Source of the DNA: DRTC01 sp964521025
Lineage (GTDB): Bacteria; Cloacimonadota; Cloacimonadia; Cloacimonadales; TCS61
Reading direction: 5' to 3'
Assembly: GCA_964521025.1 (NCBI GenBank)
Contig: CAZFPK010000052.1
Span: 1 to 22,057, forward strand
Length of the DNA stretch: 22,057 bases
Position numbers and translations under genes: made by a program. Shown in pieces: positions 13,229-20,141 of this stretch (within the stretch, counting starts at the first letter, position 1; every line of letters starts with the position of its first letter). The notes beneath the pieces are model-generated. The model was given only the letters and a program-made list of their open reading frames with translations, was not told where the DNA came from and made no database searches.

Positions 13229-14227
13229 TTAAAGTTGTTCCTTAATGTCCTCGATCAGTTTCTTTTCCAGTTCAAGATAAGTCCCGCTAATTTCACAGCC
13301 TGAAGCCCGAACATGTCCGCCGCCGCCATATTTCACAGCGATTTTGTTCACATCGATAAAATTCGAACGCAGATGCAGCCTGAACTTTCCCGGTTCGGTT
13401 TCCTGAAAGTAGATCAGGATCTTAACATCTCTTGTTCCTTTGACCCAACGTGTCATCTTGTCGGTTGCTTCTCTGGTCAAACTGTTCCTTTCAAGCATCT
13501 CGAGAGTCGAAAACATGAACATAATTCGGTGGTTAGAAAAAGTTTTGATAGTGGACAGAACTTCTCCGATAAATCTCATTTCAGCCGGAGTTTTATTCAT
13601 CAGGAATTTCTCGGCAATTTCTCCGGGGATCAATCCAAACTTCATCAATTCGGCTGAAATCCGGAATGTTTCCACATCGGTATTGGCATTGATGAAATTA
13701 TCCGAGTCGTTTAAAATCGTTGTATAGGTTGCTTCAGCGATATATTTTTGAGAAGATGTCGGGAAAGTGGAAATCTCATCGACAAAAAGATCATAGATGA
13801 TAACTCCAACACTAACTTTATCTGTATTTATATAAGTTTCTGCATTTGGGATCAGTATGTTTTCGGGATGATGATCTATGGCGATTATTTTTTTTGCCTT
13901 CGAGATCAAAGATAAGCAAATACCGAGCCTTTCCTGTTCATGACAATCGAGCATTAATAAAAGTTCATAAGATAATTCATCAGAAAATACGATCGATCTT
14001 TCTCGTCCATCAAGAAATTCATAGACTTCCGGTGCTGGTTTTTCCAGGATTATTTCTGCATTAATACTCTTTTGGGATAAAATTTCCTGCAAGGTAAGAG
14101 CAGAACAAAATCCATCTCCGTCAGGACTGTAATGCGTTACAATTCCAAATGAAGAATATTTTTCAAATGCATCTGAGAGGATTTTTTTTAGAGTTTGGAT
14201 GGAATCAATTTTCATTTTTTTCTGCAT
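13229..14227 (-). CDS. nrnA: DHH-family phosphoesterase NrnA (oligoribonuclease / pAp phosphatase type)
   Basis: Enzymes of this family degrade nanoRNAs and dephosphorylate 3'-phosphoadenosine 5'-phosphate, using two manganese ions. The 332-residue protein shows the DHH motifs in order: THYSPDGDGFCSAL (31-44, metal ligands D36 and D38), LMLDCHEQERLG (D94), IAIDHHP (D118-H119-H120), LNDSDNF at about 172-178, and the DHHA1 substrate loop KYGGGGHVRASGCE near 305-318. Position 31-44 is somewhat unusual: typical relatives have H-x-x-PDGDaiGS, and here CS replaces GS. It overlaps the end of rbfA by 23 bases (11 if the second ATG at 14215 is used) and abuts truB, a common arrangement downstream of rbfA. 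No clear binding site is seen, consistent with coupling. Confidence 0.92.
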   Translation of the reverse strand: MQKKMKIDSIQTLKKILSDAFEKYSSFGIVTHYSPDGDGFCSALTLQEILSQKSINAEIILEKPAPEVYEFLDGRERSIVFSDELSYELLLMLDCHEQERLGICLSLISKAKKIIAIDHHPENILIPNAETYINTDKVSVGVIIYDLFVDEISTFPTSSQKYIAEATYTTILNDSDNFINANTDVETFRISAELMKFGLIPGEIAEKFLMNKTPAEMRFIGEVLSTIKTFSNHRIMFMFSTLEMLERNSLTREATDKMTRWVKGTRDVKILIYFQETEPGKFRLHLRSNFIDVNKIAVKYGGGGHVRASGCEISGTYLELEKKLIEDIKEQL

Positions 14228-14558
14228 GTATTTTTTTAAAAATATCGTCTAAATGCCGGGCGTTTTCTTCGAGTTCATCGTAAAAAAAAGTTAATTCGGG
14301 AATGACCCGTAGAAGTTTTGAGGAAGCAATTTCCTTTTTGAAAAATCCTGAACTTTTAGTCAGAACCTTTTTGATCTTTTCTTTTGAACCTTTATTCAAA
14401 AATGTGAAATAAACTCGAGCGTGTGAAATATCTTTGGAAAGTTTAATTTCTGAAATTGTAATCCACTGCAAATTCTTGTCTCTTAATTTATGATTCAAAA
14501 CATTATTGAATAATTTCAAGAGTTCTTTTTCCATTCTTTGGATACGGATGTTTGGCAT
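14205..14558 (-). CDS. rbfA: Ribosome-binding factor A
   Basis: RbfA binds the 30S subunit near the 5' helix of 16S rRNA during cold-sensitive late maturation. The 117-residue protein has the single KH-like fold pattern: RIQRMEKELLKLFNNVL, then WITISEIKLSKDISHARVYFTFL, then LRVIPELTFFYDELEENARHLDDIFKKI, which is the RbfA signature order. I chose the ATG at 14558, where the family homology begins and GGGA precedes it; an ATG at 14588 and a TTG at 14594 would add 10-12 basic residues. It is separated from infB by 213 bases with two palindromic repeats, unusual for this operon, and overlaps nrnA downstream. Confidence 0.93.
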   Translation of the reverse strand: MPNIRIQRMEKELLKLFNNVLNHKLRDKNLQWITISEIKLSKDISHARVYFTFLNKGSKEKIKKVLTKSSGFFKKEIASSKLLRVIPELTFFYDELEENARHLDDIFKKIHAEKNEN

Positions 14559-14669
14559 TTTTTTTCCCGGTTTTGATTTTATTCTCATTCTCAAATTGCA
14601 TTTGAGAATATAATTTTCTTAAAAGTTATACTTTGATCAATTTCCATTACGATATTGTTTTAAATGGAA

Positions 14670-14702
14670 TTCGAGTATGTTCCCAAACAGGAGTTTGGGA
14701 AC
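14670..14702. repeat. Extragenic palindrome, GTTCCCAAAC type, copy 2
   Basis: GTTCCCAAAC (14679-14688) and GTTTGGGAAC (14693-14702) form a perfect 10-bp hairpin with loop AGGA. Upstream TTCGAGTAT is shared with copy 1 at 2484-2522. It lies in the infB/rbfA gap. Confidence 0.7.
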
Positions 14703-14711
14703 AAGATAGAA

Positions 14712-14759
14712 CCTTCCGAATCCTCTGGTACGAGAAAAATTGAAAGAAGCTTCGGAAGG
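14712..14759. repeat. Inverted repeat after infB
   Basis: CCTTCCGAA (14712-14720) and TTCGGAAGG (14751-14759) are exact inverses around a 30-base loop, ending 12 bases from the infB stop. There is no T tract on the minus strand, so it is not an obvious terminator; it may protect the 3' end or be a second repeat type adjoining the GTTCCCAAAC palindrome. Confidence 0.6.
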
Positions 14760-14771
14760 GAAATCTTACAG

Positions 14772-17186
14772 TTACAACTTCCTCTCAACTTCCTCGATAA
14801 TATAAGTTTCGATAACATCGCCTTCTTTGATATCATTGAAATCTTCGATCCCGATTCCGCATTCGGATCCGGCTTTGACTTCCTTAACTTCTTCCGCAAA
14901 GTGTTTCAAAGATGAAATGCTGCCTTCATGGAGCAAAATATCATTCCTGAAAAGCCTGATTTTTGCCGTGCTGGAAATAATTCCTTTTTCCACGAAACAA
15001 CCGGCGATAGTTCCCACTTTTTTAATTTTAAATGCCTGTCTGACCACTGCATTTCCGAGATATTTTTCTTTCATTTCCGGAGCTAACATGCCCTGCATTG
15101 CCAGCTCTATATCCTCGATCGCTTCATAAATAACCTGGTAAAGTTTGATCTCGATCTTTTCGTCTTCTGCCAGTTTCTTGGCTACATTACTCGCCCGAAC
15201 ATGAAAACCGATGATAATTGCACCGGAAGCTGATGCAAGACTGATATCCGCTTCATTGATCCCGCCGACTGCTTTGTGAATTATATTGATCATGACTTCA
15301 TCCGTGCTCAATTTCTGGAATGAGTCACAAAGTGCTTCGACCGATCCGTCAGTATCTCCCTTTACGATCAACCTGATCTCGTTCATTTTATGTTCTTTGA
15401 TCTTCTGGAAAAGATTATCGAGACTTGTTTTACTTTGATATTTCTCTCTTTCCTGGCGGATATGCATTCTTTCCGTACTTATTTGACGAGCAGTTTTTTC
15501 ATTTTCAACCTGATTAATGATATCACCTGCTTTGGGAACTTCATTCAAACCGAAAATAATGGCTACATCGGAAGCTGTCATCTCCTTGAGTTCTTTACCT
15601 CGCTCATTTTCCATTTTCCTGATCCTGCCGTAAGTAGCTCCGCACACGATATTATCGCTTTTATTGAGGTTTCCTTCCTGCAATAAGATTGTCGCGATAG
15701 TTCCCATGCGCTGGTCTTTTTTCGATTCGAGAACAATTCCCTTTCCATGCACTCCATCGGGAGTTTTTAATTCCTGCATTTCCGCTGATAAAAGGATTGT
15801 CTCGAGAAGTTCCTCGATACCCTCACCGGTTAGAGCAGAACATTTCACCCAGAGAATTTCACCTCCATAATTTTCGAGCATGATATTCTGCTTCATCAGA
15901 TCATTGATAGTTTTATCGACATTTGCATCTTTCAGATCGATTTTATTGATTGCTATAATTATTGTCACATTCGCTGCCCGTGCATGGTCGATCGCTTCGA
16001 TGGTCTGCTTTTTAACGCTTTCGTTGGCAGCAACGACGATGATCGCAATATCGGTTACATTTGCTCCCCTGGCACGCATCGCAGTAAAAGCTTCGTGCCC
16101 GGGAGTATCGATAAAAGTTATTTTCTTCTTCTTGAATTCGACCTGGTAAGCACCGATATGTTGCGTAATTCCTCCGGATTCACCAGCCACAACATTTGTC
16201 GAGCGGATCCGATCGAGGATTGCTGTTTTTCCATGATCGACATGACCCATAACAGTTACGACCGGTGCCCGGGAAATTGTTTCGACATCTTCCTGTTCCT
16301 CGATCTTGTCATCCAGGATATCGGTTCCGTATTCTTCCTGGAATTCCACATCAAAATCGAATTCGTCGCAGATCATTTCCAGGGAATCTTTATCCAGCCT
16401 TTGATTGATCGTTACCATCTGACCCATCATAAAGAATTTAGAGATAATATCCGTTGCGGAAACTTCCATTAATTTCGCCAATTCGCTCACAGATGTAAAT
16501 TCATTGATCACGATTTTTGTATCCGCAGTTTCAGATTGTTTATCCCCTTTTTTATATTTTTTCTTTTTAGCAGTACCCGACAGAGTTTTCTTAATACTCT
16601 TACTGATTTCGGCTTCTTCCAATTCTGTCGGAATAAATTTATTCTTTCTACCGGTTTTTTTGAATTGTCGTAATTTAGCTTTTAAATGTTTATTCTTATC
16701 TTCAAAAGATTTCTCTTTTTTCTTTTTATCATCTTTGAATTTACCTGTAGGAAGTTCTTTCATCGGAGCGGGAGGAGGAGTTTTCGATTCCGCTTTAACG
16801 GATGGTTTTCTTTTCTGTTTATATGCACCTTCGGCAGGTTTGGAAATATGCTTCTGTGTCTTTTTTATTTTCTTTTCAACAAAAACCTGAATTCCTTCAG
16901 TTTCCGGTTTTTTCTTGATTTTTGGAGATTTTTCGGTTTCCTTTTTTTCATGTTCTTTTCTTTTTCTCTCTAATTCTATTTTCTTATGATAGACTATTCT
17001 GTCGTGTTGTCGTTTCTTAACCGCAGCAACTTCCTGGTTGAATCTCTCTCTGATCTTCTGCTCGACTTCTTCCGCCACCGGACTCATGTGACTTTTAACA
17101 TCTACACCCAGATCGTGAAGATGTTTTTTTAAGGCAGCAGTAGATATTTTGAATTCTTTGGCTAGTTCGTGAACTCTTTTCGACAT
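14772..17186 (-). CDS. infB: Translation initiation factor IF-2
   Basis: IF-2 is the GTPase that places initiator tRNA on the 30S subunit and promotes subunit joining. The 804-residue protein has a complete layout: an N-terminal helical IF2-N motif (MSKRVHELAKEFKIS, residues 1-50), a long lysine-rich low-complexity region (about 50-220), a second IF2-N motif (about 225-275), and the G domain with GHVDHGKT (314-321), switch region SGGITQHIGAYQV, DTPGH (360-364), NKID (414-417) and SAL (450-452). Beta-barrel domains and the C-terminal fMet-tRNA-binding domain, ending DVIETYIIEEVERKL, follow. The ATG at 17186 has a strong GGAGG upstream, within the 13-base gap after ylxQ. Confidence is high. Confidence 0.98.
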   Translation of the reverse strand: MSKRVHELAKEFKISTAALKKHLHDLGVDVKSHMSPVAEEVEQKIRERFNQEVAAVKKRQHDRIVYHKKIELERKRKEHEKKETEKSPKIKKKPETEGIQVFVEKKIKKTQKHISKPAEGAYKQKRKPSVKAESKTPPPAPMKELPTGKFKDDKKKKEKSFEDKNKHLKAKLRQFKKTGRKNKFIPTELEEAEISKSIKKTLSGTAKKKKYKKGDKQSETADTKIVINEFTSVSELAKLMEVSATDIISKFFMMGQMVTINQRLDKDSLEMICDEFDFDVEFQEEYGTDILDDKIEEQEDVETISRAPVVTVMGHVDHGKTAILDRIRSTNVVAGESGGITQHIGAYQVEFKKKKITFIDTPGHEAFTAMRARGANVTDIAIIVVAANESVKKQTIEAIDHARAANVTIIIAINKIDLKDANVDKTINDLMKQNIMLENYGGEILWVKCSALTGEGIEELLETILLSAEMQELKTPDGVHGKGIVLESKKDQRMGTIATILLQEGNLNKSDNIVCGATYGRIRKMENERGKELKEMTASDVAIIFGLNEVPKAGDIINQVENEKTARQISTERMHIRQEREKYQSKTSLDNLFQKIKEHKMNEIRLIVKGDTDGSVEALCDSFQKLSTDEVMINIIHKAVGGINEADISLASASGAIIIGFHVRASNVAKKLAEDEKIEIKLYQVIYEAIEDIELAMQGMLAPEMKEKYLGNAVVRQAFKIKKVGTIAGCFVEKGIISSTAKIRLFRNDILLHEGSISSLKHFAEEVKEVKAGSECGIGIEDFNDIKEGDVIETYIIEEVERKL

Positions 17187-17199
17187 TTTTCCTCCAAAC

Positions 17200-17508
17200 C
17201 TACTGAGTTAAGCGACTGATCCCTTTGGCAAAGTTTTTGTCTATGACACAAATTATTCCCAGATCCCGGATGTTGAATGTTTCACCGAACAATGATTTTG
17301 TCCCCAATTGTATGGTTTGGACACTAAAATCTTCCATTAGATTCAGTAATTTCCTTTCCGTTCCTTTTGCCAGATCGGAAACTTTGATTATCACTTTTGC
17401 AGAACCATTTTTACATGCTCTCGCGCAATCATCATAACCTAATATTAATTTCCCTGCTTTTCTGGCAAGATGAAGCAGGTTAATAATTTTCTGTTCCCGT
17501 TCTTCCAT
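17200..17508 (-). CDS. ylxQ: L7Ae/L30e-family RNA-binding protein, YlxQ type
   Basis: A 102-residue single-domain protein of the ribosomal L7Ae/L30e fold. The N-terminal LLHLARKAGKLILGYDDCARACKNGSAKVIIKVSDLA is the standard opening, and LFGETFNIRDLGIICVIDKNFAKGI is the closing strand-helix unit. Such small proteins are usually encoded between ylxR and infB and are thought to bind RNA; the precise target is not established. It begins three bases after the ylxR stop and ends 13 bases before infB, so all three are expected to be one transcript. Its binding site is weak, which suggests coupling. Confidence 0.9.
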   Translation of the reverse strand: MEEREQKIINLLHLARKAGKLILGYDDCARACKNGSAKVIIKVSDLAKGTERKLLNLMEDFSVQTIQLGTKSLFGETFNIRDLGIICVIDKNFAKGISRLTQ

Positions 17509-17511
17509 GTT

Positions 17512-17757
17512 TTAACTTGATCCGTTTCGGTTTATTTTTTTGGACAACTTTCTTTTCACCCATTTCTCAATTTTTTCCAAACATTCGTTTTTATCACAAA
17601 CATAATATCCGTAAGCAGGAAATTTTCTATTAAGATCGAAGACGATTTCCTTATCCACTAAAACAAACCTGAGAAATATCTTCTGTTCTGCTTTACATTT
17701 GCAGATAACACATGTCCGCAAAGGAATATGACCGGCTTTCGAAGATTTATTTGTCAT
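17512..17757 (-). CDS. ylxR: YlxR family RNA-binding/regulatory protein
   Basis: An 81-residue protein of the YlxR (DUF448) family, always found beside nusA. It has the PLRTCVICKCKAEQKIFLRFV opening and a DLNRKFPAYGYYVCDKNECLEKIEKW core; the YlxR fold binds RNA, and some members act as nucleoid-associated regulators. I chose the ATG at 17757, which overlaps the nusA stop by one base (TAATG); a GTG at 17823 would add 22 residues inside nusA and is unlikely. The family GRGAYVC motif appears here as AYGYYVC. Confidence 0.9.
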   Translation of the reverse strand: MTNKSSKAGHIPLRTCVICKCKAEQKIFLRFVLVDKEIVFDLNRKFPAYGYYVCDKNECLEKIEKWVKRKLSKKINRNGSS

Positions 17758-18989
17758 TAGAAATGGTCTGCGGATTCCCTGAGTTTTTGTGCTGTTTTTT
17801 TGCCGAGACCTTCCAGATGGCACAATTCCTCGACCGATGCTTCGTACACATCCTGCACGGAAGTATATCCATGAATTCTCAAGATTTCGGCAATTTTGGG
17901 AGTAACTCCGTCTAAATCGCTGATATGACTTGTAACTCGTCGTTCTTCGGAGATTTTGTTTTCAAATTCTTCTTCCGTATAGATATCGAGTTTATAATCA
18001 GTCAATTTTGCAGCGAGTTTGACATTTTTCCCTTTTTTCCCGATTGCCAGGTTTTTATTTTTACCTGAAACAATTATCCTGGCAAATTTCCCTCGTTCTG
18101 CGAGATATACTTTTTCCACAAGATCAGAACCGATCGCATTTGCTACTAATTGTTCCGGAGAATCATCCCATAAAACAATATCGATCAGTTCTCCGTTTAT
18201 TTCCTGCCTGATCTGCTCGATGCGAACACCTTTTGGTCCTAAACAACTGGCAATAGCATCAAGTTTCTTGTTATTAGATAATACTGCAACTTTTGTTCGC
18301 ATACCAGGTTCACGCACGATTTTTTTTATTTCGATTTCTTCTGAATTAATTTCAGGTATTTCCACTTCAAAAATTCTTTTGACGAATTCCGGTCGGGTGC
18401 GGGAGAGGATAACTATTACATCATTCTTTCTTTTCCGGATATTAACAACATACGCTCTGATCATATCTCCGACTTTAAAAAACTCATCGTCTACCTGTTC
18501 TTCCAATGACAACAAAGCATCGGCATACCCGATATCGATGATCAAGCCATTATAATCTATTTTCCTGACTTTTCCGGTCACAATTTGATGCTTCTGCTTT
18601 TCATAATCGAACATTATCCGGTCTTCTTCTAATGATTTGATCTTCTCCAAAATTGATTTCCTGGCATTTTTAATTACTTTTGGTTCAAATTCAAAAATCG
18701 GCATCTCAACAGGAATTTTGTCTCCCAAAACAGCATCTTCTTTATCATATAAAGCATCTTCCAGAGATATTTCACCAAGAGCTTCGTCTCTTTGAACAAC
18801 TATTTTTTTGAATTTTACACATATCCTATTCGTTTCAAAATCTGCTATGATCTCCAGTTCATTTTCAGAAGTCAATTTTTTAGAAACTGCTTGTAAGAGA
18901 CTTTCTTTGATGATCTCAGCTAATTTGTCTTTATCTAATTGCTTAAGCGTTGCCAGTTCTGCCAATGATGACATTAAGTTCGCACTCAT
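17757..18989 (-). CDS. nusA: Transcription termination/antitermination factor NusA
   Basis: NusA binds RNA polymerase and nascent RNA, modulating pausing, intrinsic termination and antitermination. The 410-residue protein has the standard order: an N-terminal RNAP-binding domain (1-130), an S1 domain (about 137-200, with GKVRKIDYNGLIIDIG), two KH domains with GPKGVRI (251-257) and AIGKKGKNV (315-323), and a short C-terminal helix-hairpin-helix segment (about 360-410, HLEGLGKKTAQKL). The ATG at 18989 overlaps the rimP stop (ATGA) and is preceded by AAGGAG, a strong site. As the second gene of the operon it could regulate its own leader, where terminator-like hairpins are present. Confidence 0.97.
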   Translation of the reverse strand: MSANLMSSLAELATLKQLDKDKLAEIIKESLLQAVSKKLTSENELEIIADFETNRICVKFKKIVVQRDEALGEISLEDALYDKEDAVLGDKIPVEMPIFEFEPKVIKNARKSILEKIKSLEEDRIMFDYEKQKHQIVTGKVRKIDYNGLIIDIGYADALLSLEEQVDDEFFKVGDMIRAYVVNIRKRKNDVIVILSRTRPEFVKRIFEVEIPEINSEEIEIKKIVREPGMRTKVAVLSNNKKLDAIASCLGPKGVRIEQIRQEINGELIDIVLWDDSPEQLVANAIGSDLVEKVYLAERGKFARIIVSGKNKNLAIGKKGKNVKLAAKLTDYKLDIYTEEEFENKISEERRVTSHISDLDGVTPKIAEILRIHGYTSVQDVYEASVEELCHLEGLGKKTAQKLRESADHF

Positions 18990-19447
18990 AATTTCTCCTT
19001 ATTTTTGAAATCAAAATGTGTTTTTGCTTTTTTTATATCAGCAAACAAAACCGAATGAATTTTATCATCAAATTCGACATTGATCAAATCAGGTAATACT
19101 TCTCTTAAAATTCCTATTTTAATTATATTAGTATCTTTTTTCTTAAATGTTAGTTTAATGTTTTCATTTATAGCGCTAAGATAATGCTTCTTAAATTTCA
19201 ATTCTCTTTCCAGTCCGGGAGATGAAACTTCCAAAAAATATTTTCCGGGAATGATATCTTCCCTGTCCAGAACATTACTGATTGTCTTGCTTACATTCCG
19301 GCATTCCATGATTGTAACCCCATTGACTTTTGTTATATAAACAAGTACAGTCTTACCTTTGTTCGTATTTTTGATCTCAAGATCATAAATCTCGACTCCG
19401 TGTTTTTGGCATGATTCTTGTACAATCTTTTTAATTTTATCCAACAT
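18986..19447 (-). CDS. rimP: Ribosome maturation factor RimP
   Basis: RimP assists assembly of the 30S subunit, particularly near protein S12. The 153-residue protein has the family pattern VEIYDLEIKNTNKGKTVLVYITK, then CRNVSKTISNVLDREDIIPGKYFLEVSSPGLERELK, in which VSSPGLER is the hallmark, followed by a small SH3-like C-terminal domain. The ATG at 19447 has AAGG upstream; the GTG at 19474 that would extend the frame falls in the leader hairpin region and is rejected. It is the first gene of the long operon that runs to ribF and perhaps radA, and its last bases overlap the nusA start. Confidence 0.95.
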   Translation of the reverse strand: MLDKIKKIVQESCQKHGVEIYDLEIKNTNKGKTVLVYITKVNGVTIMECRNVSKTISNVLDREDIIPGKYFLEVSSPGLERELKFKKHYLSAINENIKLTFKKKDTNIIKIGILREVLPDLINVEFDDKIHSVLFADIKKAKTHFDFKNKEKL

Positions 19448-19468
19448 AACGACCTTTTTATACAAACA

Positions 19469-19488
19469 AACCACTGTAATCAGTGGTT
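19469..19488 (-). promoter_or_regulatory. Leader hairpin upstream of rimP
   Basis: AACCACTG and CAGTGGTT form a perfect 8-bp stem with a four-base loop, 21 bases before the rimP ATG. No T tract follows on the minus strand. It sits directly downstream of the terminator-like hairpin and could affect access to the rimP binding site. It may also be one of the genome's short extragenic palindromes. Confidence 0.5.
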
Positions 19489-19501
19489 CGAGTTTAAAAT
19501 C

Positions 19502-19529
19502 AAAAAAATGCTGACATTTTCAGTCAGCA
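19502..19529 (-). terminator. Terminator-like hairpin in the rimP-nusA operon leader
   Basis: Read leftward, TGCTGAC (19529-19523) and GTCAGCA (19515-19509) form a 7-bp stem with a seven-base loop, directly followed by seven T (19508-19502). This is a good intrinsic terminator on the minus strand, 54 bases before the rimP ATG. No minus-strand gene lies upstream, so it should act on a leader transcript, as an attenuator, or end a small RNA. On the plus strand it is followed by AATTTTT and could work weakly there too. Confidence 0.65.
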
Positions 19530-19589
19530 AATTTTTATCCAGACCTTTTCAATTTTTCTTTTGAGTAAGAAAATTTTCAGTATATCAAA

Positions 19590-19595
19590 TGTCAA
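19590..19595 (-). promoter_or_regulatory. Possible -35 box of the rimP operon (TTGACA)
   Basis: A perfect TTGACA facing rimP, 142 bases before its ATG and upstream of both leader hairpins. TATACT follows five bases later, too close for a classical -10; the hexamer at 17 bases (TTTCTT) is poor. Confidence 0.28.
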
Positions 19596-19711
19596 GAAGT
19601 AATTTTGTTTAAGTCAAATAGTAATTTATAAAACCTTTTAAATGGTTATTTTATTAAATTTTGTAGAATTGTTCTGAAAAAGCGGACATCAACTTCTATG
19701 AAAATTAAAAT

Positions 19712-19757
19712 GAAGACTTGAATTAAGTTAGCTTTAGCTGACTTGATTTAAGTCTTC
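19712..19757 (+). ncRNA. Candidate structured RNA: 22-bp hairpin
   Basis: Arms at 19712-19733 and 19736-19757 pair along all 22 positions if transcribed rightward, with 19 Watson-Crick and three G-U pairs and a UU loop. The leftward transcript would instead have three C-A mismatches, so the structure favours a plus-strand RNA. A plus-strand terminator-like hairpin lies 95 bases downstream (19852-19887). No coding frame overlaps. A promoter is not evident, so the RNA is hypothetical. Confidence 0.4.
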
Positions 19758-19851
19758 CAATTCATTACGGATAATTAATTAAATATGGATAAATGATTAT
19801 TGAGGTTTTATTTATGAGTCCACTTTAAAAACCTTATTTTAGAAAAAGTGA

Positions 19852-19887
19852 AACTGTTGAAACAGTTAATGTTTTTTTCTTTTTTTC
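19852..19887 (+). terminator. Probable plus-strand terminator of a non-coding transcript
   Basis: AACTGTT-ga-AACAGTT (19852-19867) is followed after AATG by two runs of seven T separated by one C (19872-19886). No plus-strand gene lies upstream within the window for over 10 kb of opposite-strand coding, so it would stop either a small RNA starting in this gap or antisense read-through before the kinase gene. Confidence 0.5.
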
Positions 19888-19917
19888 ATTAACCACCAAC
19901 TTAAGTAGGTGGTTAAT
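19888..19917. repeat. Extragenic palindrome
   Basis: ATTAACCACC (19888-19897) and GGTGGTTAAT (19908-19917) are exact inverses around a loop that itself contains ACTTAAGT. There is no T tract after it on either strand. It resembles the other short palindromes in this window. Confidence 0.55.
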
Positions 19918-20080
19918 AGTAAGATAGAAACCTCTAACCGATTCATTGGTTTCAAATTAATTAATGAATTTTCTAACATATAACTAATCATTACCTTTTT
20001 ATAGTAAATTCATTTTTTCTGACCGAATGTTATTTTTTGATAATTATAAGCCTTGAATTATCAAAATATAAAAAATAAAT

Positions 20081-20086
20081 TTGACA
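20081..20086 (+). promoter_or_regulatory. Possible -35 box of the histidine kinase gene (TTGACA)
   Basis: A perfect TTGACA, 55 bases before the ATG at 20142. The hexamer at 17 bases (ATTCTC) is a poor -10; TATAAA directly follows the TTGACA. Confidence 0.28.
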
Positions 20087-20141
20087 TATAAAGTGCTTTT
20101 CAGATTCTCAAATCAGACTTTGTGATTTTAAGGTTTATAAA

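Larger units (their letters stand above)
19448..20141. other. Structured gene-free stretch between divergent rimP operon and histidine kinase
   Basis: About 690 bases without a gene. In order from left to right: an 8-bp hairpin (19469-19488), a minus-strand terminator-like hairpin (19502-19529), TTGACA facing left (19595-19590), a 46-base hairpin (19712-19757), a plus-strand terminator-like hairpin with two T7 runs (19852-19887), a 10-bp palindrome (19888-19917), and TTGACA facing right (20081-20086). The density of structures suggests a regulated leader for the rimP operon plus a possible small RNA. Confidence 0.6.

Noticed and set aside
16504..16973. Rightward frames opposite the lysine-rich part of infB
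   Set aside because: The phenylalanine-rich sequence is simply the complement of AAA/AAG codons; not a membrane protein.
17758..17823. GTG start that would lengthen YlxR by 22 residues
   Set aside because: It lies inside nusA; the ATG at 17757 overlaps the nusA stop in the typical TAATG arrangement and begins just before the conserved domain.
19448..19474. GTG start extending RimP
   Set aside because: It falls in the leader hairpin region; the ATG at 19447 has a binding site and matches the family start.
19530..20141. A tRNA gene ahead of rimP, as metY in E. coli
   Set aside because: No cloverleaf, no CCA-type end, no TTC-loop motif; the hairpins there are simple stems.
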